DNA from: Streptomyces sp. Ag109_O5-10
Lineage (GTDB): Bacteria > Actinomycetota > Actinomycetes > Streptomycetales > Streptomycetaceae
Assembly (NCBI RefSeq): GCF_900105755.1
Contig: NZ_FNTQ01000001.1
Span: 4,340,001-4,404,000, forward strand
Direction of reading: 5' to 3'
DNA: 64,000 nucleotides
This document shows, piece by piece, positions 15,212-25,000 of this stretch (position 1 is its first letter; each line of letters starts with the position of its first letter). A program made the position numbers and the translations under genes. The notes under the pieces were generated by a model. That model saw only the letters and a list, made by a program, of their open reading frames with translations, was not told the DNA's origin and did not search any database.

Positions 15212-16000
15212 TTAGAGGCGCGTCCACGTCCAGGTGGTCGTGGCTTCCAGCGGCTCCAGGGGCGTGACGAGCCGGGGCAGCGTGTTCAGCCCGTTGGGCG
15301 GCCCGGTCTGCGGCTCCACGCAGACGGCCTCCGCCTGCTCGTCGTAGACGACCACCCACTGCTCGCGGCTGGCGACCTTCAGCTCCAGCTGCCCCGGCCA
15401 GGTGAGGGTGACGTCGACGCCGTCGGGCATGCCGAAACAGTCGTCCCAGGGGCCGGGCTTCGGGTCGATGCGGTTGCCGGTGGGCAGGTGGTCCGCGCCG
15501 CGCTCCTCCTGCCAGGCGGGGGCGAAGTCCACCTGGACGTCCTGGCCGCCGAGGTTCCGGTTGAACCAGGGGTGCCAGCCGATCTGCGCCGGGAAGGAGT
15601 CGTCGTACGTCTCCACCGACATCGTCAGCGTCAGGGAGTCCTCGGCGAGTTGCACGACGTGGGTGACGCGGGCGGGGTGCGGCCAGGGGGCGCCGAGTTC
15701 GCGCGTGATGACCGCCTCGGCCGCCGAGACGCGCGCGGTGCGCCAGGCGCCGTCGCGAGCGGTGCCGTGGATGGCGTGCGGCGGGGAGTTGAGGGGCATC
15801 TGGACGAGGGTGGCGCCGTCGAGGAAACGGCCGTCCCGGATCCGGCCGCACCAGGGAACCATCGGGAAGCAGCCGAAACGGTCGCCCTGCCGGAGGAGTT
15901 CGAGGGACCCGACCTCGAGTCCGGCGATCCGGCCGCCGTTGCCGGGGTGCAGGTGCAGGGTGGCGTCGCCTGCGGTCAGCGTGATGTCTTCGTTACTCAC
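15212..16000 (-). CDS. Aldose 1-epimerase family protein (galactose mutarotase-like)
   Basis: A 262-residue protein with the galactose mutarotase-type beta-sandwich. The N-terminus has LHPGNGGRIAGLEVGS and FGCFPMVPWCGRIRDGRF, where the conserved N/R substrate region is, then PLNSPPHAIHG with a likely active-site His at about 82, and PAQIGWHPWFNRNL with the second His at about 134. It probably interconverts the anomers of an aldose or a sugar phosphate. The start is GTG 16000 with only a weak ribosome-binding site. The stop is 10 bases before the pyrE start, so the two may be cotranscribed. Confidence 0.88.
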   Translation of the reverse strand: MSNEDITLTAGDATLHLHPGNGGRIAGLEVGSLELLRQGDRFGCFPMVPWCGRIRDGRFLDGATLVQMPLNSPPHAIHGTARDGAWRTARVSAAEAVITRELGAPWPHPARVTHVVQLAEDSLTLTMSVETYDDSFPAQIGWHPWFNRNLGGQDVQVDFAPAWQEERGADHLPTGNRIDPKPGPWDDCFGMPDGVDVTLTWPGQLELKVASREQWVVVYDEQAEAVCVEPQTGPPNGLNTLPRLVTPLEPLEATTTWTWTRL

Positions 16001-16063
16001 GGGACGAGAGTAGTGGGGAGGCCGTGGCGCGCCGGGTTTCGGGTGCGGGTGGGTGGGGGTCAG

Positions 16064-16232
16064 GGTTCGGCTGCGGGTGGGTGGGGGTCAGGGTTCGGCT
16101 GCGGGTGGGTGGGGGCCGGGGTTCGGCTGCGGGCCGGTGGGGGCCGAGGTTCGGCTGCGGGCCGGTGGGGGCCGAGGTTCGGCTGCGGGCCGGTGGGGGC
16201 CGAGGTTCGGCTGCGGGCCGGTGGGGGCTGGT
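16064..16232. repeat. 28-bp tandem repeat, six copies
   Basis: The word TTCGGCTGCGGG begins at 16066, 16094, 16122, 16150, 16178 and 16206, an exact 28-base spacing. The first two units end GGTGGGTGGGGGTCAGG and the later ones GCCGGTGGGGGCCGAGG, so the array has two sequence types. It lies in the gap between two minus-strand genes and encodes nothing supported. Confidence 0.95.
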
Positions 16233-16480
16233 CGCGCAGTTCCCCGCGCCCCTTACGGGGGCACTGCCCAGCCGCGTCCTGGATACACGGCTGCCGGCAG
16301 GCGGTTCAGCTGCGGGCCGGTGGGGGCTGATCGCGCAGTTCCCCGCGCCCCTTACGGGGCACTGCCCGCGTCCGGCATACACGGCTGCGGATCGGTGGAG
16401 GGCTGGTCGCGCAGTTGCCCGGGCCCCTTTCGGGGGACTGCCCAGCCGCGTCTTGGATACGTAGCTGCGGGCAGGCGTGC
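16205..16480. repeat. Three imperfect ~90-100-bp units carrying the CGCGCAGTTCCCCGCGCCCC hairpin
   Basis: Adjacent to the 28-base array, a longer unit is repeated three times (from about 16205, 16307 and 16390). Each has GCTGGTCGCGCAGTTCCCCG, then GCGCCCCTTACGGGG, then CACTGCCCAGCCGCGTC and GGATACACGGCTGC with changes. The part CCCCTTACGGGG can fold. Related sequence occurs at 38727-38765 and 62349-62380, so this is probably a dispersed Streptomyces intergenic repeat. Nothing else is seen between 16001 and 16554. Confidence 0.8.
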
Positions 16481-16554
16481 CGCAGGGCGGCACGGGTGGG
16501 CGCGGGGGCACCCGGTTGGCGCCGGTGAGCGTCCCCGCCTCGGCGCCGGCCTGG

Positions 16555-17310
16555 TCAGCGGCGCCTGCGCAACGCCCTCGTCACCACGATCGCCGACGCG
16601 AGTGCCAGTGCCGCCGCGGGTGCGGCCCAGCGCAGGGCCGACGCCCCGGCCACCGTCTGCGGCGCCGGGACCGGCGCGTACCGCCCCCTCGGCGGCGCGT
16701 GGTCCACCTCCTCCGCACTGCGGCCGATCATCGTCCGACGCGCGTGTGCCGCTTCGGCGAAGATCTCGGGCAGCGGCTCCACGACCGGCTCGCTCACCGG
16801 CTCCTCCACCACTGCGCGCTCCGGCTCCGGCTCCGGTGCCAGGGACGGCGGCGGGACCTCCGTCTCGAAGACCGAGGACGGTTCGGCGGCGGGCGCCTCC
16901 CCCAGCCCCTCCGCGAAACGGCTCAGCAGCCTCGTCCCCGCCGCCCGCACCGCCTCCACGGGCAGCTCCGCGACCCGCCCGTCGGCGGTGGCCGTACCGG
17001 TCACCGTGACCGTGCAGCCCTCGCCCGTCTCCGCGAGGCGGAAGGTCAGCGCCAGCTTCACCGTGCCGGCGCCGCGGGCCTCGGCGGCGTCACCGTCGAC
17101 CGCGTACGAACCGTCGTCGTGGGGGCTCACCCGCAGGGAGCCCCGGTAGGTGATCGAGTGGCTGCCGATGCGGACCTTGAGGCGGCCGCTGCCGGGGTCG
17201 GCGCCCGCGTCCTGCTGGAGGCCGGGGACCGCCCGGGCGACCCGCGCGGGGTCGGCCAGCGCCTCCCTGAGCCGCGAGGCCGGGGCCGGGACGTACACCT
17301 GGTGCTCCAT
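16555..17310 (-). CDS. CoxG/SRPBCC-domain protein with C-terminal membrane anchor
   Basis: A 251-residue protein. Residues 1-145 form an SRPBCC domain of the CO-dehydrogenase subunit G type, starting MEHQVYVPAPASRLREAL, with ARAVPGLQQD and VRIGSHSITYRGSLRV as family-like segments. A Pro/Glu-rich linker follows (PSLAPEPEPERAVVEEPVSEPVVE, about 155-178), and a C-terminal hydrophobic helix RWAAPAAALALASAIVVT is followed by RALRRRR, a tail anchor with a basic stop. No carbon monoxide dehydrogenase genes are adjacent, so a lipid- or small-ligand-binding role is more likely than CO metabolism. The ATG at 17310 is favoured over an upstream GTG-like start. Confidence 0.8.
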   Translation of the reverse strand: MEHQVYVPAPASRLREALADPARVARAVPGLQQDAGADPGSGRLKVRIGSHSITYRGSLRVSPHDDGSYAVDGDAAEARGAGTVKLALTFRLAETGEGCTVTVTGTATADGRVAELPVEAVRAAGTRLLSRFAEGLGEAPAAEPSSVFETEVPPPSLAPEPEPERAVVEEPVSEPVVEPLPEIFAEAAHARRTMIGRSAEEVDHAPPRGRYAPVPAPQTVAGASALRWAAPAAALALASAIVVTRALRRRR

Positions 17311-17395
17311 GCCGACTGAGCCTACCCACGAGTCGGTCCAACACACCCTCCCCGGCGCCCGGCACGCTGCGAGCCTCCTTGACCCGCGGGCCCGT

Positions 17396-19057
17396 TCAGT
17401 ACCGCGGGTGCACCAGCGTGGACGCCGGCGGCAGCCCGGCCGCCGGTGTCATCAGGGCGTCCCGCTCCAGTCCCTCTTCCGTGAGTGTCCGCGGCCGCGG
17501 CCCGTCGGCCGGGAGGCGCAGCGGCGGCGCGCGGCGCCCGGCGGTCGCGAGGATGAAGCCCCAGTCGTGCGGGGCCCTGGACTCGCCGGCCGAGCGGTCG
17601 GGGCCCGGAGGGAACCCGGCGTCCTGGCCGAGGACCCGGTAGGGGGTGGCGGCGAGGCCCGCCGCCCGCAGGGTCGCGGCGACCGTCCAGAACGCGTGCG
17701 GGCGGGCCTGGACCGGTCCGGCGTGCACGACGAGGCGGCCGCCGGGGGCGAGCGCGCGGCGGATCAGGCCGTAGAACTCCTCGGAGTACAGCTTGGTGCT
17801 GGCGGTGATGCCGGGGTCGGGCAGGTCGGCGATGACGACGTCGTAACCGGAGGAGCCGGAGGAGCCGGAGGAACCGGAGCGGGGTGACTCGCGCAGCCAG
17901 TGGAAGGCGTCGGCGGTGAACACGTGGACGTGCGGGTCGTCGTAGGCGTGGCCGTTGAGCGCGGACAGGGCGGGGTCGTGGCGGGCGAGGCGGACCAGGC
18001 CCGCGTCGAGTTCGACGATGTCGACGCGGTCGACGCCCCGGTGGCGCAGCACCTCGCGCGCGGCCATGCCGTCACCGCCGCCGAGGATCAGCACGTGCGC
18101 GTGCGGGCCGGTCATCGCGGGGCGGACGAGGGCTTCGTGGTACCGGCGTTCGTCGCGGCCGCCGACCCGCAGCCGGCCGTCGAGGAAGAGGTCGAGAGGG
18201 CGGCCGTGGGTGCCGCCGGTGAGGACGATCTCCTGGACGTCCGTCTGGAGGGCGACGCGGACGTCGGCGCCGTAGACGGCGTGCCGTGCGGCGCGTTCGA
18301 AGTCGCCGACGAGGACGGCGGCGGCGGCGAGGAGGCCGAGGACGGTGACGTTCGCGACGAGGAGGGTCCAGCGGGTCCGGCGGGACAGGTCGCGGCGGAA
18401 CAGGCCGAGGACCAGGGCGCCCCCGGCGACGACGTTGACGGTGCCGGTGAGCAGGGTGCCCGTCAACTGGCCGAGGAAGGGCAGCAGCAGGAACGGGAAG
18501 GCGAGGCCGCCGACCAGCGCGCCCACGTAGTCGGCCGCGAACAGGTCGGCGACCGCGCCGCCCGCGTCCTGGCGGCGGATGCGCTGGATGAGCTCCATCA
18601 GCAGCGGCACCTCGGCGCCGATGAGCAGTCCGATGGCGAGGGAGAAGGCGACCAGGAGGCAGCGCGGCCCGGCGGCCCACAGGCCGCCCCAGCCGCCGGT
18701 CCAGGCGAAGACGGCGTACAGCGCCATGGCGCTGCAGCCGCCGACCAGCGCCAGCGCGGCCTCCACCGCGGCGAACCCCGCCGCCGCGTGCCAGCGCAGC
18801 CGTTTCGCGGCGAGGGAGCCGACGCCCATCGCGAAGACCATCACGGACAGCACGACGGATGCCTGGGTGACCGAGTCGCCGATCAGGTACGAGGCGAGGG
18901 CGACCAGTTCGAGTTCGTACACCAGTCCGCAGGCCGCGCAGACGAACACGCACGCCAGGACCAGGAAGCGGCCCGTCCCCGGCCGCACGGGCAGCGGCGC
19001 GAGGGCGCCCCAGGGCGGCGGTGTGCCGGGCGGGGCGGGTGCGTGCGGATCGATCAC
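17396..19057 (-). CDS. Membrane-bound spermidine-synthase-like protein
   Basis: A 553-residue fusion of an N-terminal membrane domain and a C-terminal polyamine aminopropyltransferase-type domain. About seven hydrophobic segments lie between residues 28 and 240. The catalytic-like domain has EIVLTGGTHGRPLDLFLDGRLRVGGRDERRYHEAL at about 268-303, VLILGGGDGMAAREVLRH (the SAM-binding GGGDG) at about 313-330, VDIVELDAGLV, and DVVIADLPDPG with the D-x-x-D-like catalytic site. A repeat SGSSGSSGSSG interrupts the loop before that motif and comes from a 9-base DNA repeat. Real polyamine synthesis is unproven; similar proteins are annotated as spermidine synthase. The start is GTG 19057. Confidence 0.85.
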   Translation of the reverse strand: MIDPHAPAPPGTPPPWGALAPLPVRPGTGRFLVLACVFVCAACGLVYELELVALASYLIGDSVTQASVVLSVMVFAMGVGSLAAKRLRWHAAAGFAAVEAALALVGGCSAMALYAVFAWTGGWGGLWAAGPRCLLVAFSLAIGLLIGAEVPLLMELIQRIRRQDAGGAVADLFAADYVGALVGGLAFPFLLLPFLGQLTGTLLTGTVNVVAGGALVLGLFRRDLSRRTRWTLLVANVTVLGLLAAAAVLVGDFERAARHAVYGADVRVALQTDVQEIVLTGGTHGRPLDLFLDGRLRVGGRDERRYHEALVRPAMTGPHAHVLILGGGDGMAAREVLRHRGVDRVDIVELDAGLVRLARHDPALSALNGHAYDDPHVHVFTADAFHWLRESPRSGSSGSSGSSGYDVVIADLPDPGITASTKLYSEEFYGLIRRALAPGGRLVVHAGPVQARPHAFWTVAATLRAAGLAATPYRVLGQDAGFPPGPDRSAGESRAPHDWGFILATAGRRAPPLRLPADGPRPRTLTEEGLERDALMTPAAGLPPASTLVHPRY

Positions 19058-19142
19058 TCTGCGACGTTACGTCACTCGCTCGGTACGCTTCGTCACCCAC
19101 ACGTGTGGAACTCCGGACCCTTTGACGCCCCGCTGGTTTATG

Positions 19143-19673
19143 TCATCCGGCGACCGGTTGGGGCACCGGGACCCGTACGCCGACCCGGGTCCGGGTCGCG
19201 ACCAGCTGGCCGTCCTGCGGGTACGCGTGCCAGGTCCGCCAGTGCACCTGACCCTCGTGGCGCTGGGCCAGCATCGCCGTGAACGCGTGCGGGCTGCCCG
19301 GGAAGACCCCGGCGAGGCCGTGCGGATGCTCGGAGACGAGGGCCAGCAACTCCTGGGCGCGGCCCGCGAAGGAGCCCGGTGACAGCACCTCGACGCGGGC
19401 CGCGAACTCGTACTCCCAGTTGCCGTTGCGCTTGGCGACCCCGAGTGGCAGGGGGGTGCTGGACCCCGGGATGCACGCCACCGTCTCCGAACAGCCGCCG
19501 CACTCCTCCTCCAGGAGCACCTGGTGGGACGCGCCGAGCAGTCTCAACTGCAGCTTCGCCCCGGTCAGTTCCAGGTCGAGGGTGGCCAGGGCGGGCAGCG
19601 GCTCGCGCCCCAGGGCCCAGGCGAGGTCGGCCGCGCGCGTATCGGTGTAGGTGGTGTTCAGGGTCGTGAGCAT
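19143..19673 (-). CDS. DUF2617 family protein
   Basis: A 176-residue protein that I recognise as actinobacterial DUF2617. It begins MLTTLNTTYTDTRAADLAWALG and has VLLEEECGGCSETVACIPG, with three Cys, at about residues 53-71. The C-terminal half carries EHPHGLAGVFPGSPHAFTA at about 114-132, which is well conserved in this family. The protein is soluble with no signal. The function is unknown. It lies upstream of the spermidine-synthase-like gene on the same strand, about 85 bases apart. Confidence 0.82.
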   Translation of the reverse strand: MLTTLNTTYTDTRAADLAWALGREPLPALATLDLELTGAKLQLRLLGASHQVLLEEECGGCSETVACIPGSSTPLPLGVAKRNGNWEYEFAARVEVLSPGSFAGRAQELLALVSEHPHGLAGVFPGSPHAFTAMLAQRHEGQVHWRTWHAYPQDGQLVATRTRVGVRVPVPQPVAG

Positions 19674-20003
19674 GGATCGGCTCCGCTAACACGCAAAAGG
19701 GGAGGAGTGTGGTCCGGTGCACCTCGGTCGACACCGGGAGATCGGCCCGGCCGGCCCAGCCGGGGGAGGGTGTCGTCAGGACGTCCGAGGTGCTGCTTTG
19801 GTGATTTAGAGGGAATCATGAACTGTGGCGCTCCCACAGCGTTTTTACCCAACTTCGTGGGGTTTCCATCCCTCAGAGGGCTCCACAGCTCAACTGTTCA
19901 ACCAAGTCGTGCGCCCCACTCCTTCCGGCGCACGCCGGGGCGCCCGGCGAGAGCTCCCCCGCTCCACGCCCGGACGCCCCGGTTCCGCGCCGCCCGCGAC
20001 GGC
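19674..20003. other. Intergenic region with an isolated hairpin and T tract
   Basis: About 330 bases without a supported gene. The part 19795-19910 is less GC-rich than its surroundings. CTGTGG-CGCTC-CCACAG at 19823-19839 is followed by CGTTTTT, which looks like a small intrinsic terminator on the plus strand. There is no plus-strand gene upstream for it to end, so it may belong to a short transcript. The DUF2617 promoter should also lie here. Confidence 0.45.
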
Positions 20004-20297
20004 TCAGCTGCCCCCGCCGCAGCCGCCCCCGCCACCGCAGGACGACCCGCCCCCGCCGCAGGACGACCCGCCGCCGCACGAGGAGTGCCCGCCGCCGCAG
20101 GAGTGGCCACCCCCGTGATGACCCCCGTGCGAGGACGACGACCCCGAGTCCCCGGCCCACCAACTGCCGGAGCTGTCGTAGGAGGAGGAGCCGCCCCCGC
20201 GGTACGCCCCCTTGCCCCCGCCGCCCCTGCGGACCGCCGACGCGACGATCGCCAGGCAGATGACCGCGGCCACCACCACGATGAAGACGGTGCCCAT
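20004..20297 (-). CDS. Small membrane-anchored Gly/Ser/His/Cys-rich protein
   Basis: A 97-residue protein with an N-terminal membrane helix (MGTVFIVVVAAVICLAIVA) followed by RRGGGGKGAYRGGG and a low-complexity tail. The tail holds a His-rich patch (SHGGHHGGGHSCGG) and five or more Cys residues separated by Gly or Ser runs, ending CGGGGGCGGGS. Such a tail could bind metal or form disulfides outside the cell. I know no function for it. The ATG at 20297 has AAGG about 8 bases upstream. The tail's DNA is repetitive (CCGCCGCAGGA-like units), so length polymorphism between strains is likely. Confidence 0.7.
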   Translation of the reverse strand: MGTVFIVVVAAVICLAIVASAVRRGGGGKGAYRGGGSSSYDSSGSWWAGDSGSSSSHGGHHGGGHSCGGGHSSCGGGSSCGGGGSSCGGGGGCGGGS

Positions 20298-20446
20298 GGC
20301 GTCACCTTCTTTCCGCTCCCCCGAGAGCGACCCCCCGTGGGCGCCCCGGCCGCCGCGAGACCGCGGCGTGAACTGGGGATGCCCGCCCGCCACGGCGGCC
20401 AAAGCGGAGTTGAGGAACTCCAGAGCTTGGGCGCAGGATGACCGGC

Positions 20447-21628
20447 ATGACCTCCAGCGAACGCCCGCTCCTGAACCGCCGGCTGGCCGAGTTCGGCACC
20501 ACGATCTTCGCCGAGATGTCCGCCCTCGCGCTGCGCACCGGCTCCATCAACCTGGGGCAGGGTTTCCCGGACACCGACGGCCCCGAAGAGGTCAGGGAGG
20601 CCGCCGTGCGGGCGCTGCGCGCGGGGCACGGCAACCAGTACCCGCCGGGGCCGGGCGTCCCCGAGCTGCGCACCGCGATCGCCGCGCACCAGCGGCGCCG
20701 GTACGGCCTGTCGTACGACCCGGACGGCGAGGTGCTGGTCACCGCCGGTGCCACCGAGGCCATCGCGGCCGCCCTGCTGGCCCTGGTGGAGCCCGGGGAC
20801 GAGGTGATCGCCCTGGAGCCGTACTACGACTCCTACGCGGCGAGCATCGCGATGGCGGGCGGCACCCGGGTCCCGGTCACCCTGCGCCCGGACGCCGGCG
20901 CCTTCCGCCTCGACCTCGACGAGCTGCGCGCCGCCGTCACCCCGCGCACCCGGCTGCTCCTGGTCAACACCCCGCACAACCCGACCGGCACGGTCCTCAC
21001 CCGCGCCGAGCTGACCGCGGTCGCCGAGCTGGCGGTGGAGCGGGACCTGCTGGTGGTGACCGACGAGGTGTACGAGCACCTGGTCTACGACGAGGCCGAA
21101 CACGTCCCCCTCGCCACCCTCCCCGGCATGCGCGGGCGCACGGTCACCATCGGCTCGGCCGGCAAGACCTTCTCCTTCACCGGCTGGAAGGTCGGCTGGG
21201 TGACCGCGACGCCGGAACTGGTCACGGCGGTGCGCTCGGCCAAGCAGTTCCTGACGTACGTCGCCTCCGGGCCCTTCCAGTACGCCGTGGCCGAGGGACT
21301 GCGTCTGCCCGACTCATACTTCGCGGACTTCCGCGCGGACATGCTGGCCAAGCGGGACCTGCTCGCGGGCGGCCTGGAGCGGGCGGGCTTCAAGGTCTTC
21401 CGCCCTGCCGGTACGTACTTCATCACCACCGACATCCGGCCCCTCGGTGAGAGCGACGGTCTCACCTTCTGCCGTGCACTGCCGGAGCGCTGCGGGGTGG
21501 TCGCGATCCCCAACGCGGTCTTCTACGACCACCGCGAGCAGGGTGCGCCATTCGTACGGTTCGCCTTCTGCAAGCGCACGGGAGTGCTGGAGGAGGCCGC
21601 CACCCGGCTCAAGACGCTGGCCGGGTGA
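20447..21628 (+). CDS. PLP-dependent class I/II aminotransferase
   Basis: A fold-type I aminotransferase of about 393 residues, close to bacterial kynurenine/methionine aminotransferases of the YbdL type. Visible motifs are INLGQGFPDTDGP near residue 35, GNQYPPGPGVPELR, VTAGATEAIAAALL, LLVNTPHNPTGTVL (the Asn contacting PLP), VVTDEVYEHLVYD (Asp and Tyr) and GSAGKTFSFTGWKVGW, where the Lys forms the Schiff base. The start is ATG 20447 because AGGA sits 8 bases upstream; ATG 20438 is also in frame. The last third of this gene is duplicated, in decayed or partial form, at three downstream sites, which suggests that the 3' end has been an insertion site. Confidence 0.92.
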   Translation: MTSSERPLLNRRLAEFGTTIFAEMSALALRTGSINLGQGFPDTDGPEEVREAAVRALRAGHGNQYPPGPGVPELRTAIAAHQRRRYGLSYDPDGEVLVTAGATEAIAAALLALVEPGDEVIALEPYYDSYAASIAMAGGTRVPVTLRPDAGAFRLDLDELRAAVTPRTRLLLVNTPHNPTGTVLTRAELTAVAELAVERDLLVVTDEVYEHLVYDEAEHVPLATLPGMRGRTVTIGSAGKTFSFTGWKVGWVTATPELVTAVRSAKQFLTYVASGPFQYAVAEGLRLPDSYFADFRADMLAKRDLLAGGLERAGFKVFRPAGTYFITTDIRPLGESDGLTFCRALPERCGVVAIPNAVFYDHREQGAPFVRFAFCKRTGVLEEAATRLKTLAG

Positions 21629-21834
21629 CAGCCGACAGCCGTACCGGCGAGGGTCCCGGCCTGACTCACGCCGCAGCGCGTAGATGTCGCAGGCCGTAGA
21701 GCGGCGCGGTGGATGGACGAGCGCGACCGCTGACGCGGAGTTTGCACGACCGGGTGGAGCGACCGCCGGTCCACCGACCTCGCCGGCCTCCCTCGGCGGG
21801 GCCTGCCGCGCGGCACGCGAGCGGGTGCGTGAAC

Positions 21835-22010
21835 ACGGTTCCGGCTGGGTCACGGCCGACGGCCCGCTCGGCTCCGCCGTCCCGACGGCGGAGCAGTACC
21901 CGACGTACGTCGGCGCCGGCCTCCGCCGAAGCGCGACCTGCTCGGCAACGGCCTGCGGGCAGCCGGGTTCGAGGTCGGCCGGCCCCGTGGCGCGTTTTTC
22001 GTCACCACTC
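21835..22010 (+). pseudogene. Decayed aminotransferase fragment A (middle part)
   Basis: Translation in one frame gives GWVTADGPLGSAVPTAEQY then PTYVGAGL, matching GWVTATPELVTAVRSAKQF then LTYVASG of the intact upstream gene. After a deletion of about 25 codons and a frame change it continues KRDLLGNGLRAAGFEVGRP then RGAFFVTT, matching KRDLLAGGLERAGFKVFRP then AGTYFITT. The homology ends at the stop codon of the FG-GAP gene. The 200 bases before it (21629-21834) show no supported gene. Confidence 0.8.
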
Positions 22011-25000
22011 AGAAGATCCCCTTGTACCCCCGCCATCCGGTGGCGATCTTCGTGCGGGCGCCGAACACCCCCTTGCCGTTGCCGTTGTTGCGCCACAGGT
22101 TGCCGGAGGTGTCGCGGGACAGGAGGTCGGCATTGCCGTCGCCGGTGAGGTCGCCGGCGCCGATGACGGTGTCGTACGAGCCGCCCCAGGAGGAGGACAG
22201 CTTCACGCGTGCGGAGAAGGTGCCCTTGCCCGTGCCGAGGTAGCGGTACAGGTTGTTGGACTTGTCCTGGGCGACCAGGTCGCCGATGCCGTCGCCGTTG
22301 AGATCGCCGACACCCACGATCTTCTTGTACGTCTTCCAGTCGGCGTAGAGCTTCACGCGCGCGGTGAGCTTTCCGGTGCTCGTCCCCCGGTAGAGGTAGA
22401 CGGCGCCGGTGGCGGAGTTGCGGGCGATGAGGTCGGGACGGCCGTCACCGCTGATGTCGCCGGGCGAGGTCAGGACGTCGTACTGGTTCCAGCCCTTGCC
22501 CAGCGAGGTGTGCGGAGTGCTGGTGAGAAACGCCTGGCCGAGCATGGTCCGGTACACCCGTAGTTCGCCGCTGCTGAACCGGACGAGGATGTCGTTGCGC
22601 CGGTCGCCGTCGAGGTCACCGAACGGGAAGAGCTTCACGGAGGCGGGCCAGCCGGAGGCGGACATGGCCTTGCCCAGGGTGCCCGTGCCGGTGCCCGGCC
22701 GGTAGCTGACGGTGCCGGAGGAGCTGAGGGTCAGGATGTCACCGGTTCCGTCGGGCGCCCAGGAACCGGCGCTGGTGAAGTCGTGGCGTACGGCGGCCCC
22801 GTCGGACACCTGCACCGTCTGCGACACGGTCAGCGCGCGTCCCGAGCCGTCGGCAGGCGGGATCGTCACCGTGAAGGTGTAGGCACCGTTGGGGACGAGC
22901 GCGCCCTTGGCGTCACGGATGTCCCACCGCGCGGTCAGGTTGCCCTGCACCGCCCCGCCGGAGAGGGTGCGGACGACGGTACCGGTGGCCTTGCTGGTGA
23001 GGGTGGCCGTCCAGGAGGCGGCCGGCTTGGAGAGGAGCCCGCGCCACTGCCACCACGGGCTGTCGGCCGCGCTGTTCTCCCCCGCGTTGCCGGTCGTCTC
23101 GGACTCGACGGCGGAGAGCGGCTGGGTGGCGACCCCGCTGGGCACCAGGTGGATCCGGTTCTCCGCGTCGACGTAGGCGACGGGCCCGCCGAACTTGTCC
23201 ACGGTCCAGGTCGTCCCGCGCCCGCCGGACGTGCCCGCCGGGAGGTCGGCTATCTCACGGGTGGTCGCGGTGCCGTCGGCGAAGGCAGTGAGGAGCAGCG
23301 TCCCGGTGGTCGTGTCCTGCCGGACGAGGTATCCGTCGCCGAGCTGGACCTGGCCGGACGGGACGGGGATGTTCTTCTTCGCCGTTCGGTCCCAGACGCC
23401 GGCCGTCCCGCCCGTACCGCAGGACCAGTAGATCCAGCGGCTCACCACCTGGAGCTCCTTGGGGACGCACGGGGCGCCGGTGCTGACGGTGGCGGCGGTC
23501 GCGCCGGTCTTCAGGTTCCTGGCGGTGACGACACCGTTGCCGGAACCCGGCGTCCACAGGCTGCTCCCCCAGACGGAGGCGGCTGTGACGGAGCGGGTGA
23601 GGACGGGCTGCAGGTCGGTGTAGACACCGAGGTCGCCGACGTACTGCTTGCTGGGGAAGGAACCGTTGACGACCGCGTAGCGGCCGGTGACGTCGAGGAC
23701 GGTGCCGGTTGCCGAGGGCAGGTAGAAGAAGCCGGCCTGGTCGTCGCGGTCGACGGACTGGACGTACGAGCCGACCGGGTCGGCGTCGGCGGTGAACGTC
23801 ACGGCGCGGCCGTCCCCGGTGGCGTACGGGCCCGTGTCGAGGCCGTCCCACTTCTCCCAGGTCCGGGTGCCGGGCGTGCCGTCCGCGGCGATCGGCCGGG
23901 TGTAGTACGCGCCCAGGAAGCTGGAGTTGGCCTCGTCGGTGGCCAGGGTGCCGTTCTCCAGCGACAGCCGCGTGATCTTCGCCGCTACCGGCGGTACGGC
24001 GGTCAGTTCGGTCAGTGCCGGGGTGTCCGCGCCCGTGCCGGTGACCCGGCGTACCGCCCAGTGCCCGGCGTCGGCGCCCCCGACGACCAGCAGGCCGCCG
24101 TCGGGGGCGGGTACGACGGAGCTGTTCGCGTGCCGGAGCAGGGTGACCGGGGCGCCGCCCGTGACGGGGACGGCCATGAGCTGCTCGCCGGACTCGTCGG
24201 CCAGGTTGGAGGGGTTCGACGGCACGGTACGGGCCACCACGAGCCAGTCCCCGGCGATGCCGACCGACGGGGTGCCCTCGGTGCCGGGCAGGGGCACCGT
24301 CGTCCCGGGGGCGGTGAGGTCGCCGCGGTCCAGGACGTGCGCCGTCGGCGTGGTACCGGACGGGTACCAGACCAGCCGGTCCGCGCTCAGCGCGACGGCG
24401 GCCGGAGCGGCGGACAGGGTCACGTCGCCGGTGACCTTCGCGGCGGCCAGGTCCACCAGCGCCAGGTGCTGCACGCCCCCCAGCGCGTAGCCGACGACGG
24501 CGGTGCCGCTGTCGCCGCCCAGCACCCGGAAGTTCGAGGTGATCCCGGCCGGCCACCCGTCGACGAGGGTGCCGTCGGCCGGGGCGTCGCCGCCGTAGAG
24601 CCACAGCGTGCGGCTGCCGCCCGTGTCGCGGGCCTGGGTCAGCACATGGGTGCCGTAGGTGGCCATGTACGTGCCGTGGGTGAGGGTGACGTCGGTGCTG
24701 GTGGCGGCGGAGAGGTCACGCAGGACGACCTTCTGGGTGGGCGAGACGACGTCGGTCACGATGTCGGACGACGAGCCCAGGTAGCCGGCGAATTCGACTC
24801 GCGGCAGCTCGCCCAGTTCGGTCGTCGCACCGGTGGCGTACGACGTCCACAGGTAGCCGGAGCGTCCCTCCTGGGCGTGCAGGTAGCCGTCGGTACCGGC
24901 GCTGTAGAGCCGGTCGGCGCGAGGCTGGTAACGGTCGGACTGGAAGACCTTCTCGGTCGCGCGTGCGGTGCTCCCGGTGCCGTCGCCCGCATCGGCCGTG

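Noticed and set aside
16064..16232. CRISPR array
   Set aside because: The 28-base units are directly adjacent with no spacers, and no cas gene is present.
16024..17009. Open frames encoding GWGSGFGC-type repeats across the 28-bp array
   Set aside because: They only reflect a 28-base repeat read in rotating frames; no ribosome-binding site or homologous protein is evident.
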